Part shown: positions 1-6,077 of the stretch, in pieces
How positions within the stretch are numbered: the first letter of the stretch is position 1
How the letters are laid out: the number at the start of each line of letters is the position of its first letter
Assembly: GCA_937920335.1 (NCBI GenBank)
Contig: CALGUT010000096.1
Span: forward strand, 1 to 6,077
From: an uncultured Opitutales bacterium
GTDB lineage: Bacteria; Verrucomicrobiota; Verrucomicrobiia; Opitutales; UBA2995
DNA: 6,077 nucleotides
Reading direction: 5' to 3'
Program-made: the position numbers and the translations under genes
The notes under the pieces: generated by a model
Told to the model about the DNA's origin: nothing
The model's database searches: none
The model's input: the letters and a program-made list of their open reading frames with translations, nothing else

Positions 1-150
1 AATCCGGCTATGTATCCTCCTATCCGTTACTCTATCGCCATTCTGAAGTCTTCAAACAACCTAGATAGTGCAACCGCGTTTGTAGAAATTCTCAGAGACC
101 CGCTATCAAAAAAAATATGGTTAGATCTCGGTTTTCAGGTTGTTGAATAG
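1..150 (+). CDS. modA: Molybdate-binding protein ModA, C-terminal end (partial)
   Basis: This open frame enters from the left edge and ends at TAG 148-150, so only the last 49 residues are visible. The segment reads PAMYPPIRYSIAILKSS, then a helix with SATAFVEILRDPLSKKIW, and ends LGFQVVE. This matches the usual end of periplasmic molybdate-binding proteins: a P-I-x-Y-x-x-A-x-L-K strand, a helix of the type 'A-x-x-F-x-x-F-L-x-x-P-x-x-x-x-x-x', and a final G-F motif. ModA captures molybdate (or tungstate) in the periplasm and delivers it to the ModB/ModC importer. The complete modB 26 bases downstream strongly supports the call. The ligand-binding residues lie outside the window, so molybdate versus tungstate preference cannot be judged. 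Confidence 0.82.
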   Translation, partial: NPAMYPPIRYSIAILKSSNNLDSATAFVEILRDPLSKKIWLDLGFQVVE

Positions 151-162
151 GCAGCGCTGCCT
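149..162. repeat. 14-base perfect palindrome at the modA-modB junction
   Basis: AGGCAGCGCTGCCT reads the same on both strands. It begins inside the modA stop codon and ends 14 bases before the modB ATG. As RNA it could form a short GC-rich hairpin (5 bp stem, GCGC loop), or it could be a dimeric protein site. No T-run follows it, so it does not look like an intrinsic terminator. Its position would suit a 3' stabiliser for modA mRNA or a brake on modB expression, but that is inference. A palindrome this short can also arise by chance. Confidence 0.4.
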
Positions 163-176
163 TCGAATATGTCGCA

Positions 177-827
177 ATGGATTTTTCTCCCGTTTGGATT
201 TCTTTAAAAACCGCCCTTGCCGCGTCCGTAATAGCCATGCTTTTTGGACTGTACGCTGCTTGGTGGAGGAACGGAAAAACCAGAGCCGGTCTCTACACGC
301 TTGATGCTTTCTTGATGCTCCCAGTTGCGATGCCACCCACCGTAATCGGTCTCATATTACTGTATATCTTCGGCCAACAATCATTTATCGGACAGCTACT
401 CCACACGATCGGAATCTCTCTGATATTCTCATGGCCTGCCGCCGTGATTGCTGCAGCGATCATATCTTTTCCGCTCGCCTATATGACGCTCCGAGCCGCC
501 TTCAAACAGGTAGACCCTGCCATGCTTGACTCAGCCCGCCTCGACGGTGTTTCAGAGAATGGTCTTTTGTGGAGAGTCCTCATCCCCCTCGCAAAGCCTG
601 GAGTCGTCGCCAGTTTCCTCCTTTGCTTTATCCGTTCGCTCGGCGAATTCGGAGCTACCCTAATGATCGCCGGAAATATACCCGGAAAAACCCAAACCAT
701 TCCCTTGGGAGTTTATTTCAATGTCGAGTCGGGGAACATGACCGGCGCATGGATACTTGCAGCCATATCGTTTATCGTATCATTAATTGTAATACAAACT
801 GTCACAAGACTCGAGTCTTCTCATTAA
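177..827 (+). CDS. modB: Molybdate ABC transporter permease ModB
   Basis: Inner-membrane permease of the molybdate importer. It forms the channel that receives molybdate from ModA and is driven by the ATPase ModC. The protein has 216 residues, close to the usual ModB length of about 220-230. Hydrophobic segments lie at about residues 7-29, 42-66, 83-105, 141-165 and 190-209. The cytoplasmic EAA loop that docks to the ATPase is at 118-140 (DSARLDGVSENGLLWRVLIP then LAKPG). It is followed by the ModB signature GEFGATLMIAGNIPGKTQT at 156-174 and the VESG segment at 183-186. The ATG at 177 is the first in-frame start after modA. It has no clear Shine-Dalgarno sequence, so translation may depend on modA, 26 bases upstream. 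No modC follows: the next gene is on the opposite strand, 6 bases away. Sulfate permeases (CysT/CysW) are relatives, but the signature and the ModA neighbour favour molybdate. Confidence 0.94.
   Translation: MDFSPVWISLKTALAASVIAMLFGLYAAWWRNGKTRAGLYTLDAFLMLPVAMPPTVIGLILLYIFGQQSFIGQLLHTIGISLIFSWPAAVIAAAIISFPLAYMTLRAAFKQVDPAMLDSARLDGVSENGLLWRVLIPLAKPGVVASFLLCFIRSLGEFGATLMIAGNIPGKTQTIPLGVYFNVESGNMTGAWILAAISFIVSLIVIQTVTRLESSH
806..819. repeat. 14-base perfect palindrome near the 3' end of modB
   Basis: AAGACTCGAGTCTT is self-complementary and lies in the last codons of modB, just before the point where modB and the aminotransferase gene converge. The GTCTT arm can also pair with AAGAC at 827-831, giving an alternative 5 bp hairpin across the modB stop codon. 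With two genes ending 6 bases apart, a bidirectional terminator would be expected near here. However, the stems are short and no U-tract follows on either strand, so a terminator role is only a weak suggestion. Confidence 0.3.
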
Positions 828-833
828 AGACGG

Positions 834-1997
834 TCAAAGAGCTCTAACAAACAAGTCGAGCCGCCTTAACGCCTCGCCAATATTCTCGATGGAGTTAGCA
901 TAGGAAAACCTTATAAAACCCCTTCCCTGAGCCCCAAATCCATCTCCTGCGAGACAAGCAACACCTGCCTCCTCCAACAATCGCCCTTCTAGCTCTTTAG
1001 ATGAAAGTGGTAATTGAGTAACATTGGCGAAGGCATAAAATGCCCCTTTCGGAATACGACACGATATACCTGGGATCTTGTTGAGCCCATCGATAAAGAA
1101 GTCCCGTCGTTTATGAAACGCGTCTCTCATCTGTCTCACCGAGTCCTGCGGACCCGTCAGTGCTTCTATTCCCGCAATCTGGGTAAATGAAGCCGTACAA
1201 GAATTGCTATTTACCATTAGTGTTTCGATCGAATCAACCAACCACTCGGGAAAGACTCCATAGCCCAAACGCCAGCCCGTCATGGAATACGTCTTTGAGA
1301 ATCCGTCCAGGATTATCGATCGCTCCGGGACACCATCAAACTGAGTGATGGATTCAAAAGAGTCGTCGTAGAGCAGTTCACTGTAGATCTCATCCGTCAG
1401 TATTACCACATCGTGTTTTACACACAGCGCAGCGATCGTTTCAAGATCAGCTTTCTTTAACACCCCGCCGGTTGGATTTTGGGGGGAGTTTAGAATCAGT
1501 AGTTTAGTGTTGTCGGATATGAGCCCTTCGAGCTTATCCACGTCGAAACTAAAATCGTTCGTTTCCAAAAGCGGCAGCGGCACAGCCTTTCCTCCGGCAA
1601 AATCGATTAGAGATTTGTAAATCGGGAATCCAGGATCTGGGTACACCACTTCATCGCCCTTTTCCACCAACGCCAAAATTGCGTAAAACATAACGGGTTT
1701 CCCCCCGGGAGTGACCACCACCTGCGATCCTTTCACATAAATCCCCCGAGTTCGTGAAACATGCTGTGCGATTATTTCCCGAAACTCAGGATTCCCACAA
1801 GTAGGACCGTAGCTTGTCCAACCATCGTCTATCGCTTTTTTTCCCGCTTCCGCGATGTTCGTAGGTGTAGGAAAATCAGGCTGCCCAATTTCAAGGTGCA
1901 CGATATCATGGCCTTGAGCTTCGAGTTGCTTGGACTTAGCCAACACCTTAAAGGCAGTTTCAGTTCCGAGTTGTTGAACGGCGTGAGTCAATGACAT
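834..1997 (-). CDS. Class I/II pyridoxal-phosphate aminotransferase (aspartate aminotransferase family)
   Basis: Cytoplasmic PLP enzyme that moves an amino group between an amino acid and a 2-oxoacid; aspartate/2-oxoglutarate or a related pair is likely. With the ATG at 1997 it has 387 residues, a normal length. Visible landmarks are HLEIGQPDFPTP near the N terminus, the cofactor-contacting N174 in NSPQNPTGG, D202 and Y205 in LTDEIYSEL, the Schiff-base lysine K235 in GFSKTYSMTGWRLGY, and the carboxylate-binding R363 in GFIRFSYANS. These positions fit the compact bacterial subgroup (the Thermus enzyme has its lysine at 234). The frame stays open to a TTG at 2033 (12 more residues), but family alignment favours the ATG. 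Neither start has a clear ribosome binding site. The gene stands alone and converges on modB. Exact substrate specificity cannot be read from sequence; other amino donors are possible. Confidence 0.93.
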   Translation of the reverse strand: MSLTHAVQQLGTETAFKVLAKSKQLEAQGHDIVHLEIGQPDFPTPTNIAEAGKKAIDDGWTSYGPTCGNPEFREIIAQHVSRTRGIYVKGSQVVVTPGGKPVMFYAILALVEKGDEVVYPDPGFPIYKSLIDFAGGKAVPLPLLETNDFSFDVDKLEGLISDNTKLLILNSPQNPTGGVLKKADLETIAALCVKHDVVILTDEIYSELLYDDSFESITQFDGVPERSIILDGFSKTYSMTGWRLGYGVFPEWLVDSIETLMVNSNSCTASFTQIAGIEALTGPQDSVRQMRDAFHKRRDFFIDGLNKIPGISCRIPKGAFYAFANVTQLPLSSKELEGRLLEEAGVACLAGDGFGAQGRGFIRFSYANSIENIGEALRRLDLFVRAL

Positions 1998-2058
1998 GGA
2001 TGGAACGCTAGGTGCCCTGTTCGCCACCAACAAGAATAAATCGAAAGTGAGTTGAATT

Positions 2059-2086
2059 CGTATATGGAGCTCAGATACTCCTTCAA
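2059..2086 (-). promoter_or_regulatory. Possible sigma70-type promoter for the aminotransferase gene
   Basis: Read on the minus strand, TTGAAG (2086-2081) and TATACG (2064-2059) are separated by 16 bases. Each matches 4 of 6 consensus positions. Transcription would start near 2052 and leave a leader of about 55 bases before the ATG at 1997. Position and orientation are right, but matches of this quality are common by chance. I see no clear operator repeat around it. Confidence 0.3.
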
Positions 2087-2131
2087 AAGCTATTCGTTTC
2101 TGCGTTGATGGGACGCTTTCAGGATAAAAAT

Positions 2132-2137
2132 TATACT
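2132..2137 (+). promoter_or_regulatory. Possible -10 element for the DUF1552 operon
   Basis: TATACT matches the -10 consensus at 5 of 6 positions and would place a transcript start near 2144, about 75 bases before the DUF1552 start codon. The best -35 candidate, TTGATG at 2105-2110, is 21 bases away, which is too far for a standard promoter, so an activator or another sigma factor would be needed. The hexamer sits in the loop of an A/T-only inverted repeat (AAAAAT 2126-2131, ATTTTT 2142-2147). The rest of the intergenic region shows no stronger signal. Confidence 0.2.
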
Positions 2138-2207
2138 CTCGATTTTTCTGGGCACCGAATTAAGTTCTTTCACTAGTTGCCCTAAACTTTTTAATGCTCG
2201 ATACTGT

Positions 2208-2211
2208 GAGG
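2208..2211 (+). promoter_or_regulatory. Ribosome binding site of the DUF1552 gene
   Basis: GAGG (within GTGAGGAT) ends 7 bases before the ATG at 2219, which is standard Shine-Dalgarno spacing. It fixes the start codon that places a twin-arginine signal at the very N terminus. It is the clearest ribosome binding site in the window; modB, the aminotransferase gene and the cytochrome gene lack one. Confidence 0.6.
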
Positions 2212-2218
2212 ATACCCT

Positions 2219-3520
2219 ATGAGATCAAAACGTATTAATAGAAGAACCTTTCTCAAGGGTTCAGGTGTCGCTATGGCACTACCCTTTATGGAAAACATGG
2301 GGCCAATGGCTCAGCGAGCAGTAGGAGCCGCCGCAAACAGCAGTGCAGTCGGCTCACCCGTAAGGATGGTGTGTATCGGAAATCCTTTGGGGTTAATGCC
2401 AGACAGCTTCTTTCCCGTAGGAGAAGGAAAAGACTACCAGCTTTCGGAGCTGTTACAACCGATCTCCAGACATCGAAATGATTTTACCGTATTCTCCAAC
2501 CTTGACCATGATGTAACCGGCGGACACAGCGCGGTTCATGCGTTCCTAAGCGGCATCAAAGACCAGAATGCGTCCGATTGGCCGGATGGCAATATATCAG
2601 TAGATCAGAGAGCCGCCGAATTCGTTGGCGCGAGAACCCGTTTTTCCTCTCTCGTCATGTCTCCCGGAAAAGCAGATGGTGATTTAAAGTGTAAATTGTC
2701 GTGGACGCGCAACGGCGTTAACGTACCGCCCGTGACGAAGGCACGTGACCTGTTTCGCGCGCTATTTGTCCAGGACGATCCAGCGCTTTTAGCCAAACAG
2801 CAGTCTGCTTACGATGTGAATGAAAGTATTCTCGACGCGGTCAATAGTCAGGCAAAGATCCTAAGCCAACAGCTTGGATCGAGAGACCGCGAAAAACTCG
2901 ACGAATACCTGAACTCTGTTCGTGAGATCGAAAAGAAACTGGGTATGTCACGCGAGTGGTTGCACAAGCCAAAGCCAATCGTTGATATCGATGAACCCGG
3001 CGAAGGTTCGTTTACTTACACGGTACCGGCCTTTTACGATCTGCTCGCACTTGCATTGGAAACGGATTCCACGCGCGTTGCCTCGCTTGGAATCCCGGGG
3101 TCGATCGATACAGCCGATCTGGGCCTGAGCGGAAGCTATCACGGATTTTCCCATCACGGTAAGGCTGAAAAGCTGCGTCAGGGGCTGCTAGTGATTGAAA
3201 AATACCAAGTTGAACAAATGGGGCGTTTTCTGGATCGCCTGAAATCCATTCAGGAACCAGACGGTCAAACGCTGTTCGATCGTACTATGATATTGATGGG
3301 AAGCGGCATGGGCAACGGTAGTTCGCACTCGAACAAAAACTTGCCCGTCCTCCTCGCCGGCGGCGGATTCAAGCACGGCGAACACAAGGTTTATCCCGAG
3401 GAAAAACAGAAACGAGTCCCTCTTTGTAATTTATATGGATCCATGCTTCAGCGTTTTGGCGTGGAGGTGGATCATTTCAACAACGGCAACGGCACACTCA
3501 CTGGACTCGAAGTTGCATGA
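2219..3520 (+). CDS. DUF1552 family protein with twin-arginine export signal
   Basis: A 433-residue secreted protein of unknown biochemical function. The N terminus has a twin-arginine signal, NRRTFLKGSG (arginines 8 and 9), then a hydrophobic stretch and an alanine-rich region to about residue 38. This predicts export of a folded protein by the Tat system. The mature part has the DUF1552 pattern: FFPVGEGKDYQLSELLQP, HRNDFTVFSNLDHD, GGHSAVHAFLSG (101-112), SVDQRAAEFVG, LSWTRNGVNVPP, a helical region rich in charged residues in the middle, GSYHGFSHHG (305-314) and MGSGMGNGSSHSNKNLPVLL (360-379). The repeated His/Ser/Gly motifs resemble metal sites of the distantly similar DUF1501/alkaline-phosphatase-like proteins, but catalysis is not shown. 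The gene overlaps the next one by ATGA, so the two are almost certainly co-translated. The family call is firm; the function is not known. Confidence 0.93.
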   Translation: MRSKRINRRTFLKGSGVAMALPFMENMGPMAQRAVGAAANSSAVGSPVRMVCIGNPLGLMPDSFFPVGEGKDYQLSELLQPISRHRNDFTVFSNLDHDVTGGHSAVHAFLSGIKDQNASDWPDGNISVDQRAAEFVGARTRFSSLVMSPGKADGDLKCKLSWTRNGVNVPPVTKARDLFRALFVQDDPALLAKQQSAYDVNESILDAVNSQAKILSQQLGSRDREKLDEYLNSVREIEKKLGMSREWLHKPKPIVDIDEPGEGSFTYTVPAFYDLLALALETDSTRVASLGIPGSIDTADLGLSGSYHGFSHHGKAEKLRQGLLVIEKYQVEQMGRFLDRLKSIQEPDGQTLFDRTMILMGSGMGNGSSHSNKNLPVLLAGGGFKHGEHKVYPEEKQKRVPLCNLYGSMLQRFGVEVDHFNNGNGTLTGLEVA

Positions 3521-6077
3521 AACTGTTCTATGCCGCCATCCTGGTTTGTCTGAGCTTCCTTAAAATCGGAGCAGCGACTCCAGCTAGCTCCAGTGACTAC
3601 CACGACACGGTCCAACCGTTTCTTGACACCTATTGTATCCAATGTCACGGACCCGAAAAACAAAAAGCCGACCGTCGGTATGACACCCTGCAAAACGATT
3701 TTCTCGATTTTGATTCCATTACGCTATGGCAAGATATTGCCGATCTGCTGAATCTCGGCGATATGCCTCCAGAAGACGAAGACCAACCTTCTGCAGATGA
3801 ACGTCAGGCCGTCGTAGACTGGATAACCGTGGAACTGGCCGAGGCCTATGCCCATCATAAGAGCACCGACAGAAAGACGGTATTACGACGTCTAAATCGC
3901 ATCGAATATAACCGCACGGTTAGAGATCTGCTCCGACTACAACCTTTGCTGGCGGACCCGACAGAATCATTTCCTCCGGATGAAACGGAGGAGAACTTCA
4001 ACAATATCGGTGCCGCTCTCATTACGTCAGACTTTTTGCTCCAAGGTTATCTGGATGCAGCGGAGATTTACATAGAACAGGCAACACAATTTATTGAGAA
4101 ACCAACAATTCAAAACTATGCGTTTACGGCACCGTTCTACACGCCAAGCAACCGCAGGGACGGCAAAGACGTCGACGGCCAGTACCAGCACATTCGGAAG
4201 AATACCACCGATCAGGACGGATTCATGTGGATAGAGGCTCTTGAGAAAGGAGTACCCGAAAGTGGATACTATACCCTCAAATTTAGAGCCGATGCCATTA
4301 ACCGCGACTACCCCTACCCAGAAGAAATCGTCGGTACACGAAAAGAGGAGCCCTTGAGAGTAGATGTCATCGCGGGGTCCCGAGAGTATGGGGAACTTGG
4401 ATTACGAACCTCATCAGACCGCAAGGTCGCTGAATTCGTAATTGCCGACAATAATCCCGAATGGTACGAAACACGCATATGGCTCGATAAAGGATTCCAG
4501 CCCCGATTAACATTCCCTAATGGGCCCAACCGGGTTAAACCGATTCGGAAAATATTGGTTCAAAATTTCCCAGATGACTTCCAAGACTTTATCCACAATT
4601 GGACAGTACCGGGAGATGGCATTTATCCTTACCCCATCGAAGAAGCCGAAGCTCGTAGAATCGATGCTGAAGAAAAAAAGATCGCTACCGAAGTCGGCGA
4701 GGTTCTTTCGACGAATGGGACTTCCAGAAAGTTTAACCAAAGAGAAGGCTGGGCGGCATTCTATAGAGGCTACAACGGACCTCGGATTCGCGTATATGAA
4801 ATAAAGCTGGAGGGTCCATTTCACGAAAGTTGGCCACCTCCGAGTCACCGACCGCTTTTCGGTGCTTTCGCACCGAGCATGAAACATGCGGAACCCATCC
4901 TTAAACGCTTCGCCACTGCGGCGTTTAGAAAACCGGTTTCTAGTGCAAAACTGAATATCCTGCTCCAACTCGTGCAATCTGAATACCAGACGGGACGAAA
5001 CGCCTTTGAAGCTCTCAAGATTGGTTTTCGCGCTATTTTGTGTTCACCCGATTTTCTCTATCTACAAGAGCCTGAAGGTGAACTCGACAGCTATGCCCTC
5101 GCCTCACGGCTTAGCTATTTCCTGTGGTCAACCCAACCTGATCAGGAATTGCGAAAACTAGCGGACACGGGACAATTAACTCAGCCTGCGGTGCTCGAGC
5201 AACAAACCCGCCGGATGCTGCAGGATCCGAAAGCAAAAGCGTTCACTGAGCAATTTACAGCCCGCTGGTTAGAACTCTACAAAATTGGCACCATGCCACC
5301 GAGCGACAAAGACTTCAAAACCTACTATGTTGACGGGTTAGAGAACTCTATGAAATTAGAGACCCAGCACTTTTTCGACTACGTATTAAAGAACAATCGA
5401 CCGGTCACTGAGTTTCTCGATTCTGAAATAACGTTTATCGACGGTGGCCTCGCCCGCTTGTATGAAATTGAAGGCATCCATGGCCCTGAATTTCAAAAGG
5501 TTTCTGTGAAATCGAATCCTCACCGCGGCGGATTGCTCGGACAAGCCAGCATTTTAACTGCAAGTGCCAATGGTATTGATACCTCCCCCGTCATACGTGG
5601 CATATGGGTTTTAGAGAATATTCTGGGCTCTCAACCAGCTCCTCCTCCACCCGATATCGAACCCTTGGAACCCGACATACGAGGAGCTACAACGATACGT
5701 GATCAACTCGACAAACACCGCAAAGTTGAAACCTGCTACGAGTGTCATCGAAAAATTGACCCATTAGGATTCGCACTGGAGAACTATGATCCGATCGGTG
5801 GTTGGAGGGATCGGTATCCGCGCCCGAGCAGCGATGGCCCTCTCATCGATTCATCGGGTCGCTTACCCAACGGAACCACTTTTCAAGACGCAAACGAGTT
5901 GAAAGAAATTCTTTCGAGCAGAAAGGATCAATTCGCAAAATGCCTGACAGAAAAACTACTCGCTTATTCAATGGGCCGGACGCTTGAATTTAGTGATCGA
6001 CCAGACGTGGATCGCATAGTGGATGATCTCGAAGATCGGGGATTTGGCATGCAAGACCTCATATATCTGATTGTTCA
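3517..6077 (+). CDS. Planctomycete-type cytochrome protein: PSCyt1-DUF1587-DUF1595-DUF1592-DUF1588-DUF1585 (3' end outside window)
   Basis: Large exported c-type cytochrome fusion, open for 853 codons to the right edge with no stop or frameshift. Its ATG overlaps the DUF1552 stop (ATGA) and has no Shine-Dalgarno, which points to translational coupling. Residues 1-20 look like a Sec signal peptide ending GAA, though K16 interrupts the hydrophobic core. Domains in order: cytochrome c with heme site CIQCH (40-44) and probable axial M83 in GDMPPED; DUF1587 around RRLNRIEYNRTVRDLL (124-139); a beta-rich middle (about 201-344); the family motif WPPPSHRPLFG; DUF1595 around AFRKPV (469-474); DUF1592 from YALASRLSYFLW (526-537); DUF1588 with HRGGLLGQASIL (669-680) and TSPVIRGIW; a second heme site CYECH (740-744) in a C-x-x-C-H-x-x-I-D-P-x-G-F context; and DUF1585 around KCLTEKLLAYSMGRTLEF (808-825). 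The protein probably acts in the periplasm or at the cell surface together with the DUF1552 protein. Heme attachment is predicted; substrate and electron partner are unknown. Probably only a few tens of residues are missing. Confidence 0.95.
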   Translation, partial: MKLFYAAILVCLSFLKIGAATPASSSDYHDTVQPFLDTYCIQCHGPEKQKADRRYDTLQNDFLDFDSITLWQDIADLLNLGDMPPEDEDQPSADERQAVVDWITVELAEAYAHHKSTDRKTVLRRLNRIEYNRTVRDLLRLQPLLADPTESFPPDETEENFNNIGAALITSDFLLQGYLDAAEIYIEQATQFIEKPTIQNYAFTAPFYTPSNRRDGKDVDGQYQHIRKNTTDQDGFMWIEALEKGVPESGYYTLKFRADAINRDYPYPEEIVGTRKEEPLRVDVIAGSREYGELGLRTSSDRKVAEFVIADNNPEWYETRIWLDKGFQPRLTFPNGPNRVKPIRKILVQNFPDDFQDFIHNWTVPGDGIYPYPIEEAEARRIDAEEKKIATEVGEVLSTNGTSRKFNQREGWAAFYRGYNGPRIRVYEIKLEGPFHESWPPPSHRPLFGAFAPSMKHAEPILKRFATAAFRKPVSSAKLNILLQLVQSEYQTGRNAFEALKIGFRAILCSPDFLYLQEPEGELDSYALASRLSYFLWSTQPDQELRKLADTGQLTQPAVLEQQTRRMLQDPKAKAFTEQFTARWLELYKIGTMPPSDKDFKTYYVDGLENSMKLETQHFFDYVLKNNRPVTEFLDSEITFIDGGLARLYEIEGIHGPEFQKVSVKSNPHRGGLLGQASILTASANGIDTSPVIRGIWVLENILGSQPAPPPPDIEPLEPDIRGATTIRDQLDKHRKVETCYECHRKIDPLGFALENYDPIGGWRDRYPRPSSDGPLIDSSGRLPNGTTFQDANELKEILSSRKDQFAKCLTEKLLAYSMGRTLEFSDRPDVDRIVDDLEDRGFGMQDLIYLIV

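Noticed and set aside
569..847. 92-codon plus-strand open frame overlapping the end of modB
   Set aside because: It is a shifted frame of modB with an Arg/His/Pro-rich product and no ribosome binding site. The modB frame carries the conserved signature here.
1761..1994. 77-codon plus-strand open frame opposite the aminotransferase N terminus
   Set aside because: It is antisense to a well-supported enzyme gene and its translation resembles no family I recognise.
2126..2147. Inverted repeat AAAAAT/ATTTTT with a 10-base loop as a terminator or operator
   Set aside because: The stem is only A-T pairs and 6 bp long, too weak for a terminator, and such repeats are common in A/T-rich intergenic DNA.
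2177..2205. TTGCCC - 17 bases - GATACT as a promoter for the DUF1552 gene
   Set aside because: The spacing is ideal and each hexamer matches 4 of 6, but transcription would start near 2212, removing the good ribosome binding site at 2208-2211.
4520..4804. 94-codon plus-strand open frame inside the cytochrome gene
   Set aside because: It is an alternative frame of the large cytochrome gene, whose own frame continues unbroken through this region.
4507..4977. 156-codon minus-strand open frame inside the cytochrome gene
   Set aside because: It lies wholly antisense to a continuous coding frame with recognisable family motifs. Its translation shows no known motif and has an irregular composition rich in Arg, Phe and Ser.
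1..6077. CRISPR array, insertion sequence, tRNA or phage element
   Set aside because: I saw no regularly spaced repeats, transposase motifs, tRNA-like cloverleaf or integrase-type genes. The window is almost completely filled by five ordinary coding genes.

Overview
The window suggests a Gram-negative bacterium of roughly 50% GC by eye. The strongest taxonomic hint is the DUF1552 protein followed by a multi-domain 'planctomycete cytochrome' protein (PSCyt1/DUF1587/DUF1595/DUF1592/DUF1588/DUF1585). This pairing is typical of the Planctomycetota/Verrucomicrobiota group, so I lean towards a marine-type Verrucomicrobiota or a relative. This is an inference, because related gene pairs occur in other phyla and there is no rRNA here to settle it.

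Left part (1-827, + strand): the 3' end of a molybdate-binding protein gene (modA) and a complete molybdate permease gene (modB). Together they supply the periplasmic receptor and membrane channel of an ABC importer. The ATPase gene modC does not follow modB. It must lie upstream of the window or elsewhere, or a shared ATPase is used. Each end of modB carries a 14-base perfect palindrome.

Middle part (834-1997, - strand): a complete fold-type I, class I/II aminotransferase gene of the aspartate aminotransferase family. It converges on modB with only 6 bases between the stop codons. A 221-base divergent intergenic region (1998-2218) follows and carries only weak promoter-like hexamers.

Right part (2219-6077, + strand): a two-gene operon. 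A Tat-exported DUF1552 protein (433 aa) overlaps by ATGA a large Sec-exported protein that is still open at the window edge (853 codons seen). The second protein has a cytochrome c domain with CxxCH near its N terminus, a beta-rich middle, the DUF1595/1592/1588/1585 block and a second CxxCH at residues 740-744. Both products should act outside the cytoplasm, probably as partners. Their biochemical function is not established, so this pair is the least understood system in the window.
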